Shown here in pieces: positions 22,548-38,100 of a stretch of 64,000 nt of DNA. The DNA comes from Mesostigma viride (taxonomy: Eukaryota; Streptophyta; Mesostigmatophyceae; Mesostigmatales; Mesostigmataceae): the NCBI GenBank assembly GCA_009746045.1, contig RPFO01000050.1:3157216-3221215 (forward strand), in the 5' to 3' direction. How positions within the stretch are numbered: position 1 is the first letter of the stretch; every line of letters starts with the position of its first letter. The notes beneath the pieces are model-generated. The model did not search any database, was not told where the DNA came from, and saw nothing but the letters and a program-made list of their open reading frames with translations. A program made the translations under genes and the position numbers.

Positions 22548-23278
22548 TCAACTACTTAACTACGATCGTGTTGCGCAAGGGAGAAACCCGAACATCCTGA
22601 CATCGCCGCGGGCGCCGTACCGTACGGCCTGATCGCACCCCACGAACGAGGGCAAATCCTGAAATCCTGCGGAGCCGCGAGTAACGGCCCGTAACCGCTA
22701 GTCTGAACGCCGTCACACCCTCCTAAGATCGAGTCTTACCTATTCTGAACAGAAGCTGAATTCAGCAAAATGCGCAAGAAATGCCGGGGGGCATATACGG
22801 CTGGGAGGAAGAGTTTATACACGAAGGATCTCTCTCCAAACAAAATACTAGAAATACTAAGGGTTCAGACTGAACGGGAAATTTCGACTGTTCAGACTGA
22901 ACGAGAAGTGTGCGGAAAATTTAGTTCGAACCCTATTTTGAACGGTTTGTCGGTTAAATTTTCGGTTCGGCCTACTTCCCACGCAATTTTCGTGCCAATT
23001 TTAGCGGGATGACACAACTGAACGTGTTCAGACGGGGAGCGTGGCAAAAAACGGCTAGAAACTGTGAAAAGCAGGGGGCTCAGCCCCAAAAACGGCCGTA
23101 CGGAACCGAAATTTTTGGGCTCCCGCTGGCCCCCCGCCTCGGCGCCCTCGGCCACTGCCCCTTCGCACTGCGCACCCCGCGTGGCGCCGGCGTTCCCGAG
23201 GACGCATCCCGCGGGTGTACGCGCCAATCGCCCGCTCAGGCGCCAAAAAGTCTGGGCCCCGCAGGGGCCCCCAACTTG
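22548..23278 (+). mobile_element. Array unit 10, family A short variant (731 bp)
   Basis: As unit 9 but two bases shorter, from shorter C runs (CACCCCACG and GGCCCCCCGCC). Confidence 0.8.
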
Positions 23279-25357
23279 TCAACTACTTAACTACGATCGT
23301 GTTGCGCAAGGGAGAAACCCGAACATCCTGACATCGCCGCGGGCGCCGTACCGTACGGCCTGATCGCACCCCCACGAACGAGGGCAAATCCTGAAATCCT
23401 GCGGAGCCGCGAGTTACGGCCCGTAACCGCCGGCCTGAACGCCGTCACACCCTCCTAAGATCGACTGTCACCTATTCTGAACGGAAGCCGAATTCAGCAA
23501 AATGCGCGAGAAATGCCGGGGGGCATATACGGCTGATTAATTAGTTTATGCACGAAGGATCTCTCTCCAAACATCCTACTACATTTACTAAGGGTTCAGA
23601 CTGAACGAAAAATTTCGAGTGTTCAGACTGAACGAGAAATGTGCAGAAATTTTAGTTCGAACCTAGTCTGAACGGTTTTTGGGTTGAATTTTCGGTTCGG
23701 CCTACTTCCCACGCAATTTCCGTGCCAATTTTTGCGAGATGACTGAACTGAACGTGTTCAGACGGGGAGCGTTGCAAAAAACGGCTCGAATCTGTGAAAA
23801 GCAAGGGACTCCGCCAAAAAACGGCCGTACGAAACCGAAATTTTTGGGCTCCCGCTGGCCCCCCCAGCCTCGGACCCTGACAAAAATACGGACTAGAAGT
23901 GTTCAGGCTGAACGGGGAAAGTTGGACCGGTCGAACCGTACCAAATTTTAGTTCGCATGCAGGGCGGGGCGAGCGTCGCGTCGAACGCACCAGGCTGGGC
24001 AGTGGCAATGGGTAAAGTGACCGTGAATAATAAAAGCGGCATGGTCGGGGCAAAAAACTTAATGAAACAAAGCGACGTGATGCGGAAGCAACCATAGTTG
24101 TTGCTGGCTGGCGATGGCGGGCGACGTAGCATGTGAAATCGGGATGGGGAATGCGAATTCATGGCTTTTATACATCCAAAGTTTGTATTGGAAGAGTACG
24201 TAGGAAACTTTCGGAGCTGGCGGGGCGTCAACCCCGTGCTACCTGCGTGGGAGAGGTCCGTGTCGCTATGGCTTTTGCTGTACAATAGCCAGCGACCTGG
24301 AAATTGAACGTCGTCATCAGATTGTTTTGTTTCAGTGTCGTCATTCTTCAGTTTTACGTATTTCACGCCTTGTAAAATCAGTTTTGCTGTTAATGGAAGA
24401 CGTGGGATGGGGCAAACGAATGTCTGGTGTCACAATAGACAATTGCGATTGAGCGCTGGATTGCTTGGCACGGGACGAACGCTGGCGATGGCGATTTGTG
24501 TCAAAGATGTGGTCAATGTATCTGCTTTTATCTAATGTGATTTACGTTTACCGTAATCTTATGCAATTTCCCTTTTTCCAGACGAATTTTCTTGGTCGCA
24601 GCGTGCACATACCGGACCAAGAGTCTGTCTTCCATTGTCGTATCCGTGGGGTGCGTCCTCTTCATTCTCCCTGGGAATGTCATTGCCACGTTATCCGTGT
24701 TGCTTTCTTCTGGAACAGACTGGGCAGGGAAAGCCCATGATTGCTCATGGATGATTGCTCATGCACCAATTTTGGGAGTCGTTGACTGCTGTGCTGCCTG
24801 ACGTTGATGGTGGTTTTGCGTGTGATAAGCTGCCTTGCTTTGCACGTGAGTTTTCACTGGGCTGTATGGGTGAAGGTGAGCAACTAGGGGTGTGTCATGC
24901 TGTGCTATATTGCTTCCATCCAGCATATCCAAAGTTAGCCCAAGTGGCTTGAACACTGAACATTTTGCTTTGCTTTAATGGCTGTGCAATATTTGTGTTG
25001 TGCAGATTTTTACTGGGATGAAGCCAAATTCACGCATGGGTAGACAGTTTGCTGCACGTGAATTTTTACTGGGCTGTACGTGCAGGTGGGCAACCATGTG
25101 TTGTGCCATTTTTCTACGTGGATTCATCATATTTGCTGTCAAACGTAGGCCCCATTGGCTTGCACACTGAATTTTGCTTTGCTTGCTGTGTAATTTTGAT
25201 GTCTCATTGTGCAGGCGTGCCCGCTACCTGTTCAACCAGGTGTGCTTTGCATTGTGCCAGCGGGGCCATGTTTGTTTCCTTTGCTTGTGTAGGCAGGCAG
25301 GCTGGCAGGGGACATGGGGCGCGAGGCTTGGGGCGTGGGGTATGTGGCATGGGTCAG

Positions 25358-26159
<802 letters not shown>

Positions 26160-27221
26160 AAGGCAGCCACATGCACGAGATGTGATTATTGGCAAGCCAG
26201 CCAGCGGAGGCACCACAGGGAGGAGGGCATGGGGACAGGGGGAAGGGGGGCGGGGGCGGGGGCAGGGTCCAGGCGGCAGGGGGCAGGGGGAGCCTTTCTG
26301 AAGCTATGAGTCACAGGTCGTGGGGACTGGGGCATGGGGCAGGCCCTCAGCCACCTGCACGTGATGTGGTCAGAGGCAAGTCACAAGCAGGGGCACAGTG
26401 GGCAGGTGGGACGGGGCAGGGGACCTGGGGCACGAGCCATGAAACTTGGGGCATGGGGAGTGGGGCGTTGGGCAGGCAGGTAGGGGTGGTACACACGCAC
26501 ATGCCCTGCCATGCCCTGCGATCCCGCAAAAGGGCACCGTGGGGTCTTGTGGGTTGTCACACGTTGTTATGGGGTGCATATTTGCAGGGACATGAAGATG
26601 GGTGACCGCGCCGTAACCGAGACGTGTGTGGTGGCAACATGCCGCCTGGATACCAGCTGGCCTTGCCTCGTTAGATACATTTATGGCTGCATGTGATGGC
26701 GTGCCCTTGCGGTGGTCACAGTGGTCACAGTGAGGGCCTGTGGTTGCCCCATACTGGTGGTGGTTGTAAAGAAGTTAGCGAATACAAAACTTTCTTTCTT
26801 AAGGTGATTTTGAAGTGGGCATGAGCGATCGTGCACATGGTAACATTTGATGGCCATTCCATGGTGAAGTTGGGAATTGGATGGGATTGTTTGATAAAGA
26901 TGCGGTGGTGTGTCTTAAAATGAGCTGTGCTAATCTCATTATGAAGTGCTCAAGACAACTCATTATAATAAATCAGAGTTGGAACAAACATTGTCTGCAT
27001 CATGCCCCAACTTGAACACTACATGAAGTGTGACACCTATGCTACGTGTGTTGCGGGCTAGCTGTGTCAGCAAACAATTTTAGCTTTTAGCCCTCAAATC
27101 GTGTCCAACTCGCGCCTAACAATAGGAGCCAGTTGCACCTTGCATGGTAATGCCCACAAACTAACCTAAAACAGTTTAGTGTCCATACTGGGACCAAAGC
27201 ACACTCATATAGGGACTTTGG

Positions 27222-27369
27222 TCTGGCAGGCCCCCAGCGGCTTGGCCGGCCAGGGCGGCATATTCTGACCTGGCCTGGCCCCAAGGGCATTCCCAAAAGG
27301 GTAGGGAAACATGCCACGAACTACACCCAGATGTTGCTGGATGACCTACTCATCCCAGCCATAACTCAT
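27222..27369 (+). pseudogene. Captured non-LTR fragment in unit 11
   Basis: Same fragment as in units 4, 6 and 15, same orientation. Confidence 0.6.
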
Positions 27370-27770
27370 AAAAAATGACTACAATATTTGGAACGAATCC
27401 ATGCATCGATGCTCCTACACCAATCAGTTTTCTGCACCGCCATAGCCTCGAATTTGCATGTACGTAATTATTTCGTCCCCGCAGTGGACCTTTAGCGAGA
27501 TGGCTTGCCTGAACTTGTTCAGACGGGGAGCGTGCCAGGAAACGGCTGGAAGCTGGGAAAAGCAGGGGGCTCCGCCTGCGGACGGGCCGTACGAAGCCGA
27601 AATTTTATGGCTCCCGCTGGCCCCCCCGCCTAGGCGCCCTCGGCCACTGCCCCTTCGCGCTGCGCGCCCCGCGTGGCGCCGGCGTTCCCGAGGACGCACC
27701 CCGCGGGTGTACGCGCCAATCGCCCGCTCAGGCGCCAAAAAGTCCGGGCCCCGAAGGGGCCCCCAACTTG

Positions 27771-28497
27771 TTGCCCTTTATACTACTTTTTGGCTGCGCA
27801 AACTCTTCCGCAAACTCTTCCGGCAAACGTTGTCCGTACACTAGTAGCGCGAAAATCGGAACGCAAAATTTGTTTCCACAAAATCTTTCAGCAAATCGTG
27901 TCCGTAGGCTTTCTAGCGGCCTGTCACCGCGTAGCGTCCGGCGCCCAAACTCTTCTAAGACGAGTAGCCAAACAACCTCCAGCCAATTTCGCCAGCATTA
28001 GAGGAAATATACGTAACGGCTGAGTAACGGTCTAATACATTTAGTAGCTCAGCGTAGGAGCGAGCCAAAACGATGCGTGCCAAGTTGAGCTTGAAATTGG
28101 CCTAGGCGTTTGGAACGGACGAGGGAAATTGGCAGGGAAAACGGCGAGGAGAGGACCGATTCAAGGGGTATTTGGCGGTTGCTGGCAAAAAGCGAGAAAG
28201 CTGACGGACGGATCTGACGTACTGACATAACAGGTTTAGTTGCGGTTCGGTTCAGCCACCGGCTTCCCAAAATAGGCCAGCAAACCGTCCGGCACCATGA
28301 GTTTGCATGGAATCGAGGCGTAATCCAGGGGATCACAGGCTGTGGCCGGCCGTACAGGTTCGGCTGTCTTGCTAGTGGGCGGGCTGTGTGAGCGGGAGTG
28401 TACGGCTGTGCTGGTACTCGCCGTTGAGGCACAAAAAGCCGTTGAGGCACAGAATCTGCCAAGTAGCGGGGGTTCGGGGGCGGAGCCCCCGATCTTG
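27771..28497 (+). mobile_element. Array unit 12, family B short (727 bp)
   Basis: Begins TTGCCCTTTATACTACTTTT and ends with hairpin 28475-28491 (CGGGGGC-gga-GCCCCCG) plus ATCTTG. Its body is unrelated to family A. It contains CCGTTGAGGCACA repeated near the 3' end. Confidence 0.8.
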
Positions 28498-29224
28498 TTG
28501 CCCTTTATACTACTTTTTGGCTGCGCAAACTCTTCCGCAAACTCTTCCGGCAAACGTTGTCCGTACACTAGTAGCGCGAAAATCGGAACGCAAAATTTGT
28601 TTCCACAAAATCTTTCAGCAAATCGTGTCCGTAGGCTTTCTAGCGGCCTGTCACCGCGTAGCGTCCGGCGCCCAAACTCTTCTAAGACGAGTAGCCAAAC
28701 AACCTCCAGCCAATTTCGCCAGCATTAGAGGAAATATACGTAACGGCTGAGTAACGGTCTAATACATTTAGTAGCTCAGCGTAGGAGCGAGCCAAAACGA
28801 TGCGTGCCAAGTTGAGCTTGAAATTGGCCTAGGCGTTTGGAACGGACGAGGGAAATTGGCAGGGAAAACGGCGAGGAGAGGACCGATTCAAGGGGTATTT
28901 GGCGGTTGCTGGCAAAAAGCGAGAAAGCTGACGGACGGATCTGACGTACTGACATAACAGGTTTAGTTGCGGTTCGGTTCAGCCACCGGCTTCCCAAAAT
29001 AGGCCAGCAAACCGTCCGGCACCATGAGTTTGCATGGAATCGAGGCGTAATCCAGGGGATCACAGGCTGTGGCCGGCCGTACAGGTTCGGCTGTCTTGCT
29101 AGTGGGCGGGCTGTGTGAGCGGGAGTGTACGGCTGTGCTGGTACTCGCCGTTGAGGCACAAAAAGCCGTTGAGGCACAGAATCTGCCAAGTAGCGGGGGT
29201 TCGGGGGCGGAGCCCCCGATCTTG
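28498..29224 (+). mobile_element. Array unit 13, family B short (727 bp)
   Basis: Tandem copy of unit 12 at exactly 727 bp, with no difference that I noticed. Confidence 0.8.
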
Positions 29225-31241
29225 TCAACTACTATATTACGATCGTGTTGCGCAAGGGAGAACCCCGAACATCCTGACATCGCCGCGGGCGCCGTACCGT
29301 ACGGCCTGATCGCAACCCCACGCCCGAGGGCCAATCCTGAAATCCTGCGGAGCCGCGAGTAACGGCCCGTAACCGCCGGCCTGAACGCCGTCACACACTT
29401 CTAAGATCGAGTCTCAGGAGTTCTGAACGGAAGCCGAATTCAGCAAAATGCGCGAGAAATGCCGGGGGGCATATACGGATGGGAGGGTAGTTGTTTACCG
29501 AAGCAGCTAAGCCCAAACATCGTAGTAGATTTACTAAGGGTTCAGTCAGAACTGGAAATTTTGAGTGTTCAGACTGAACGGGAAATGTGCAGAAAATTGA
29601 GTTCGAACCCTAGTCTGAACGGTTTTTCGGTTAAACTTTCGGTTCGGCCTACTTCCCACGCAATTTCCGTGCCAATTTTTGCGAGATGACTGAACTGAAC
29701 GTGTTCAGACGGGGAGCGTTGCAAAAAACGGCTCGAAACTGTGAAAAGCAAGGGACTCCGCCCAAAAAACGGCCGTACGAAACCGAAATTTTTGGGCTCC
29801 CGCTGGCCCCCCCAGCCTCGGACCCTGACAAAAATACGGACTAGAAGTGTTCAGGCTGAACGGGGAAAGTTGGACCGGTCGAACCGTACCAAATTTTAGT
29901 TCGCATGCAGGGCGGGGCGAGCGTCGCGTCGAACGCACCAGGCTGGGCAGTGGCAATGGGTAAAGTGACCGTGAATAATAAAAGCGGCATGGTCGGGGCA
30001 AAAAACTTACATGAAACAAAGCGACGTGATGCGGAAGCAACCATAGTTGTTGCTGGCTGGCGATGGCGGGCGACGTAGCATGTGAAATCGGGATGGGGAA
30101 TGCGAATTCATGGCTTTTATACATCCAAAGTTTGTATTGGAAGAGTACGTAGGAAACTTTCGGAGCTGGCGGGGCGTCAACCCCGTGCTACCTGCGTGGG
30201 AGAGGTCCGTGTCGCTATGGCTTTTGCTGTACAATAGCCAGCGACCTGGAAATTGAACGTCGTCATCAGATTGTTTTGTTTCAGTGTCGTCATTCTTCAG
30301 TTTTACGTATTTCACGCCTTGTAAAATCAGTTTTGCTGTTCATGGAAGACGTGGGATGGGGCAAACGAATGTCTGGTGTCACAATAGACAATTGCGATTG
30401 AGCGCTGGATTGCTTGGCACGGGACGAACGCTGGCGATGGCGATTTGTGTCAAAGATGTGGTCAATGTATCTGCTTTTATCTAATGTGATTTACGTTTAC
30501 CGTAATCTTATGCAATTTCCCTTTTTCCAGACGAATTTTCTTGGTCGCAGCGTGCACATACCGGACCAAGAGTCTGTCTTCCATTGTCGTATCCGTGGGG
30601 TGCGTCCTCTTCATTCTCCCTGGGAATGTCATTGCCACGTTATCCGTGTTGCTTTCTTCTGGAACAGACTGGGCAGGGAAAGCCCATGATTGCTCATGGA
30701 TGATTGCTCATGCACCAATTTTGGGAGTCGTTGACTGCTGTGCTGCCTGACGTTGATGGTGGTTTTGCGTGTGATAAGCTGCCTTGCTTTGCACGTGAGT
30801 TTTCACTGGGCTGTATGGGTGAAGGTGAGCAACTAGGGGTGTGTCATGCTGTGCTATATTGCTTCCATCCAGCATATCCAAAGTTAGCCCAAGTGGCTTG
30901 AACACTGAACATTTTGCTTTGCTTTAATGGCTGTGCAATATTTGTGTTGTGCAGATTTTTACTGGGATGAAGCCAAATTCACGCATGGGTAGACAGTTTG
31001 CTGCACGTGAATTTTTACTGGGCTGTACGTGCAGGTGGGCAACCATGTGTTGTGCCATTTTTCTACGTGGATTCATCATATTTGCTGTCAAACGTAGGCC
31101 CCATTGGCTTGCACACTGAATTTTGCTTTGCTTGCTGTGTAATTTTGATGTCTCATTGTGCAGGCGTGCCCGCTACCTGTTCAACCAGGTGTGCTTTGCA
31201 TTGTGCCAGCGGGGCCATGTTTGTTTTTGCCCCCGATCTTG
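29225..31241 (+). mobile_element. Array unit 14, chimeric A body with B 3' end (2017 bp)
   Basis: Starts as a family A long unit and follows it up to CCATGTTTGTTT (about 31228), then ends abruptly with TTGCCCCCGATCTTG, the last bases of a family B end. Only the right arm of the B hairpin remains, so this unit lacks a complete terminal hairpin. Confidence 0.75.
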
Positions 31242-33324
31242 TCAACTACTATATTACGATCGTGTTGCGCAAGGGAGAACCCCGAACATCCTGACATCGC
31301 CGCGGGCGCCGTACCGTACGGCCTGATCGCAACCCCACGCCCGAGGGCCAATCCTGAAATCCTGCGGAGCCGCGAGTAACGGCCCGTAACCGCCGGCCTG
31401 AACGCCGTCACACACTTCTAAGATCGAGTCTCAGGAGTTCTGAACGGAAGCCGAATTCAGCAAAATGCGCGAGAAATGCCGGGGGGCATATACGGATGGG
31501 AGGGTAGTTGTTTACCGAAGCAGCTAAGCCCAAACATCGTAGTAGATTTACTAAGGGTTCAGTCAGAACTGGAAATTTTGAGTGTTCAGACTGAACGGGA
31601 AATGTGCAGAAAATTGAGTTCGAACCCTAGTCTGAACGGTTTTTCGGTTAAACTTTCGGTTCGGCCTACTTCCCACGCAATTTCCGTGCCAATTTTTGCG
31701 AGATGACTGAACTGAACGTGTTCAGACGGGGAGCGTTGCAAAAAACGGCTCGAAACTGTGAAAAGCAAGGGACTCCGCCCAAAAAACGGCCGTACGAAAC
31801 CGAAATTTTTGGGCTCCCGCTGGCCCCCCCAGCCTCGGACCCTGACAAAAATACGGACTAGAAGTGTTCAGGCTGAACGGGGAAAGTTGGACCGGTCGAA
31901 CCGTACCAAATTTTAGTTCGCATGCAGGGCGGGGCGAGCGTCGCGTCGAACGCACCAGGCTGGGCAGTGGCAATGGGTAAAGTGACCGTGAATAATAAAA
32001 GCGGCATGGTCGGGGCAAAAAACTTACATGAAACAAAGCGACGTGATGCGGAAGCAACCATAGTTGTTGCTGGCTGGCGATGGCGGGCGACGTAGCATGT
32101 GAAATCGGGATGGGGAATGCGAATTCATGGCTTTTATACATCCAAAGTTTGTATTGGAAGAGTACGTAGGAAACTTTCGGAGCTGGCGGGGCGTCAACCC
32201 CGTGCTACCTGCGTGGGAGAGGTCCGTGTCGCTATGGCTTTTGCTGTACAATAGCCAGCGACCTGGAAATTGAACGTCGTCATCAGATTGTTTTGTTTCA
32301 GTGTCGTCATTCTTCAGTTTTACGTATTTCACGCCTTGTAAAATCAGTTTTGCTGTTCATGGAAGACGTGGGATGGGGCAAACGAATGTCTGGTGTCACA
32401 ATAGACAATTGCGATTGAGCGCTGGATTGCTTGGCACGGGACGAACGCTGGCGATGGCGATTTGTGTCAAAGATGTGGTCAATGTATCTGCTTTTATCTA
32501 ATGTGATTTACGTTTACCGTAATCTTATGCAATTTCCCTTTTTCCAGACGAATTTTCTTGGTCGCAGCGTGCACATACCGGACCAAGAGTCTGTCTTCCA
32601 TTGTCGTATCCGTGGGGTGCGTCCTCTTCATTCTCCCTGGGAATGTCATTGCCACGTTATCCGTGTTGCTTTCTTCTGGAACAGACTGGGCAGGGAAAGC
32701 CCATGATTGCTCATGGATGATTGCTCATGCACCAATTTTGGGAGTCGTTGACTGCTGTGCTGCCTGACGTTGATGGTGGTTTTGCGTGTGATAAGCTGCC
32801 TTGCTTTGCACGTGAGTTTTCACTGGGCTGTATGGGTGAAGGTGAGCAACTAGGGGTGTGTCATGCTGTGCTATATTGCTTCCATCCAGCATATCCAAAG
32901 TTAGCCCAAGTGGCTTGAACACTGAACATTTTGCTTTGCTTTAATGGCTGTGCAATATTTGTGTTGTGCAGATTTTTACTGGGATGAAGCCAAATTCACG
33001 CATGGGTAGACAGTTTGCTGCACGTGAATTTTTACTGGGCTGTACGTGCAGGTGGGCAACCATGTGTTGTGCCATTTTTCTACGTGGATTCATCATATTT
33101 GCTGTCAAACGTAGGCCCCATTGGCTTGCACACTGAATTTTGCTTTGCTTGCTGTGTAATTTTGATGTCTCATTGTGCAGGCGTGCCCGCTACCTGTTCA
33201 ACCAGGTGTGCTTTGCATTGTGCCAGCGGGGCCATGTTTGTTTCCTTTGCTTGTGTAGGCAGGCAGGCTGGCAGGGGACATGGGGCGCGAGGCTTGGGGC
33301 GTGGGGTATGTGGCATGGGTCAGG

Positions 33325-33553
<229 letters not shown>

Positions 33554-34615
33554 AGGCAGCCACATGCACGAGATGTGATTATTGGCAAGCCAGCCAGCGG
33601 AGGCACCACAGGGAGGAGGGCATGGGGACAGGGGGAAGGGGGGCGGGGGCGGGGGGCAGGGTCCAGGCGGCAGGGGGCAGGGGGAGCCTTTCTGAAGCTA
33701 TGAGTCACAGGTCGTGGGGACTGGGGCATGGGGCAGGCCCTCAGCCACCTGCACGTGATGTGGTCAGAGGCAAGTCACAAGCAGGGGCACAGTGGGCAGG
33801 TGGGACGGGGCAGGGGACCTGGGGCACGAGCCATGAAACTTGGGGCATGGGGAGTGGGGCGTTGGGCAGGCAGGTAGGGGTGGTACACACTCACATGCCC
33901 TGCCATGCCCTGCGATCCCGCAAAAGGGCACCGTGGGGTCTTGTGGGTTGTCACACGTTGTTATGGGGTGCATATTTGCAGGGACATGAAGATGGGTGAC
34001 CGCGCCGTAACCGAGACGTGTGTGGTGGCAACATGCCGCCTGGATACCAGCTGGCCTTGCCTCGTTAGATACATTTATGGCTGCATGTGATGGCGTGCCC
34101 TTGCGGTGGTCACAGTGGTCACAGTGAGGGCCTGTGGTTGCCCCATACTGGTGGTGGTTGTAAAGAAGTTAGCGAATACAAAACTTTCTTTCTTAAGGTG
34201 ATTTTGAAGTGGGCATGAGCGATCGTGCACATGGTAACATTTGATGGCCATTCCATGGTGAAGTTGGGAATTGGATGGGATTGTTTGATAAAGATGCGGT
34301 GGTGTGTCTTAAAATGAGCTGTGCTAATCTCATTATGAAGTGCTCAAGACAACTCATTATAATAAATCAGAGTTGGAACAAACATTGTCTGCATCATGCC
34401 CCAACTTGAACACTACATGAAGTGTGACACCTATGCTACGTGTGTTGCGGGCTAGCTGTGTCAGCAAACAATTTTAGCTTTTAGCCCTCAAATCGTGTCC
34501 AACTCGCGCCTAACAATAGGAGCCAGTTGCACCTTGCATGGTAATGCCCACAAACTAACCTAAAACAGTTTAGTGTCCATACTGGGACCAAAGCACACTC
34601 ATATAGGGACTTTGG

Positions 34616-34763
34616 TCTGGCAGGCCCCCAGCGGCTTGGCCGGCCAGGGCGGCATATTCTGACCTGGCCTGGCCCCAAGGGCATTCCCAAAAGGGTAGGG
34701 AAACATGCCACGAACTACACCCAGATGTTGCTGGATGACCTACTCATCCCAGCCATAACTCAT
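34616..34763 (+). pseudogene. Captured non-LTR fragment in unit 15
   Basis: Same fragment as in units 4, 6 and 11. Confidence 0.6.
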
Positions 34764-35164
34764 AAAAAATGACTACAATATTTGGAACGAATCCATGCAT
34801 CGATGCTCCTACACCAATCAGTTTTCTGCACCGCCATAGCCTCGAATTTGCATGTACGTAATTATTTCGTCCCCGCAGTGGACCTTTAGCGAGATGGCTT
34901 GCCTGAACTTGTTCAGACGGGGAGCGTGCCAGGAAACGGCTGGAAGCTGGGAAAAGCAGGGGGCTCCGCCTGCGGACGGGCCGTACGAAGCCGAAATTTT
35001 ATGGCTCCCGCTGGCCCCCCCGCCTCGGCGCCCTCGGCCACTGCCCCTTCGCGCTGCGCGCCCCGCGTGGCGCCGGCGTTCCCGAGGACGCACCCCGCGG
35101 GTGTACGCGCCAATCGCCCGCTCAGGCGCCAAAAAGTCCGGGCCCCGAAGGGGCCCCCAACTTG

Positions 35165-38100
35165 TCCCCTACTAGTAACTACGATTTATGACGCCCGAAA
35201 ACTTTGGCCGCGGCCGTAGGCCGAAGGTGGGGCCGTCCCCCGCGCCCCCTAGCGCGGGAGCGGACGACGTCCAGGACCGTTGCGAGATGGCCAATCGGCG
35301 TAGTACAAAGAAAATCCCCAAACCTTGGAGATCGAGTCTCAGGAAGTCTGAACGGGTGCTGAAACGCTGAACATGTTCAGACTTTTGCGGGCAGGTGGGG
35401 CGTCTCGCCAATCCGCGCGGCCTCAGGAATTACGGCGCGTTGACTCTTTTAAACGTCAAACAAGCTACTGGCGAATGGATCTCTCCTCAAACTTTTCAGT
35501 GTTTCCCGTTGCACCACTTTGGACAAGGGGACCAACCGGTGCACGCCGTTTCGAATTACGCGCTCGAGGTTAGGGCCACAACGTGAATGGAATGCGATTT
35601 TCTGAACGGATGGATCAAATTTGCAGGACGGGTGGAAGGTTCAGAGCCGAACTGGCGTTCAGTCAGGGTGGGGTGAAATAGTTCAGGCCGAAATTTGGCA
35701 CATTTTCAATGGAAATACGAACGTAACGAAATTTCCAAGTATCTTCCACCGAAATATCTCTAAAGTATATCGCATGGTATAATCGCATGGAAAAAAGTCT
35801 TGCTGGGCAGTGGGAACTGGGAATTATTGGCAAAGCGTGCGGCATGCTCGGGGCGAAAAACAAAGTGACGTGCTGCGCGAGCAATTTTCCTTGTTTGGTC
35901 TTCGCTTTCTTTTCTTGTTTTCTTGGTCTGCGTTTTATTTTCTTAGCCGTGCAGGACGCCATCTTCATGGTCCTTCGCATGTCCTGTGTGAACGTCCGTT
36001 GCCCAAGGATCTGTGATGCTTTTTTCTGGAATATACTGGGCGGTGAAAGCCCCTCTGGATGCTTGCCTGGTCACGGGTTTGGGGCGTCATTTACTGCTGT
36101 ACTGGCTGACATTCATGGTGCTTTCTGCGTAAGCTGACTTGCTTCGCACGTGGATTTTGACTGGACTGAAGAGCGCGTCTGGTAGCATGTTTACGTGGTG
36201 TATAAGGTGATCAATCAACCATTTGTTTATAGAAGGTGTGACAATAGAAGGTGTGTTATATATTTCTTCATCAAGCATGTCAAAAGTAATCTCCACTCGC
36301 TTACAACCTGAATTTTGCTTTGCTGGGTCTGCTGTGTTTGTGTCTCACTGTGCAGGCTATCCCCTTGGTTGATCAACCAGGTGATTTTTGGTGGCAGCGG
36401 GGCCATATACTCTTCTTGGCGTTTTTCATCCATGGCATGTCAACCAACGCATGCATGCCAGCCCCTCCCACACCCACGCACACATGTTAGCTATACCCCA
36501 CAAACCCACGCATGGATTCCAGCCACCCCCCACATGCCCGCATGCATGCCAGCCACCCCACCAATCCACGCACGCATGCCAGCCACCCCCACACCCACGC
36601 ACGCATGCCAGCCACCCCACAACCCACTTATGCATTCCAGCAACCCCCACAGCCACTTACGCATGCCAGCCACCCCCACCCCCACGCACGCATGGCAGCC
36701 ACCCCACGAACCCACGCACGCGTGCCAGCCCCCCTTAAAACCACGCATGCATGGCAGCTCCCCACCACACCCACGCATGCATGCCACTCCCCCCGCCAAC
36801 CACCCACGCATGCCAGCCCCCGACACACGCATGGCAGCCCCCCCCACACCCACGCACGCATGCCAGCCCTACCCCACATGCAGGCATGCATGCCAGCCAC
36901 CCCCCACACCCACGCATGCATGCCAGCCCCTCCCACACCCACGCCCGCATGCCAGCTACCCCACAAACCCACGCATGCATGCCAGCGACCCCCCACATGC
37001 ACGCATGCATGCAAGCCACCCCACCAACCCACGCACGCATGCCAGCCCATCACAAACCCACTTATGCATGCCAGCCACCCCCCACACCCACGTACGCATG
37101 CCGGCCACCCCACACACCCACGCACGCATGGCAGCCACCCCACGAACCCACACACGCGTGCCAGCCCCCCCTAACCCCACGCATGCATGGCAGCCCCCCA
37201 CCACACCCACGCATGCATGCCACTCCCCCCCACACCCACGCACGCATGCGAGCCCCCCCCACACCCACGCACGCATGCGAGGCCCCCCACACCCACGCAA
37301 GCATGCCAGCCCCCCCCATGAAGTCATAGTGGGCACCACGGAGTCATGCTATGATTTAATTTTTTCAATTTAATAATGGGAATGACGGATGGTGCATGTG
37401 TGAACAAAGGAATGAAAGGATTGCCACTCAATGAATATTAATTAATGATGAAAATGGGAGTTTGCATGGGAGTGTTTGGTCCTTATGGCTGGCTTGCAAA
37501 AAGCAGTACCCAAATTTCGAAGTATTTGACAGCGAAATATCTGTAAAGTATATCGCATGGTATAATTAATTAATGAATGGTACGCTGAAATTCATTGTGC
37601 GGGCTCTCTCTGCATGTGATAAACAATTTTAGCTTTGAGGGCATGCAACAAGACATGCTAGCATTAAAATGAAATTAAATTATAACATGACTAGTTGGGA
37701 GATCATGTACGACATGTAGCATAATTACGTACATGGCCACAATTGTGCCAATCAGGGCCCTCCTCTAGGTAGACTGTGCTAGGCAATTAGAATTAGACAA
37801 ATAAGGTCATTCAAAAAGGTTTAATTCTTCACCTACCTCCATCCATCCAGCAAGGGAATATGTTAGCCAGTGCTACATGATGATCTCCCAACGGAGTCAT
37901 GTTATGATGCGAAATAGTTCAGGATAAAATTTGTCAGAATTTCACTGGCGATACGAACGTAACGAAATTTCCAAGTATCCGACGCCGAAATATCATTGTT
38001 GTATCGAATGGTATGCTGAAATTCATTGTGGTTCTGTCCGAGCTGACAAATTTGTCAGAAATTTCATTTTCGATACGAACGTGACGAAATTTCCAAGTAT

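Noticed and set aside
36438-37318. CRISPR-like array
   Set aside because: Repeats of about 29 bp directly abut each other with no unique spacers, and the DNA is eukaryotic.
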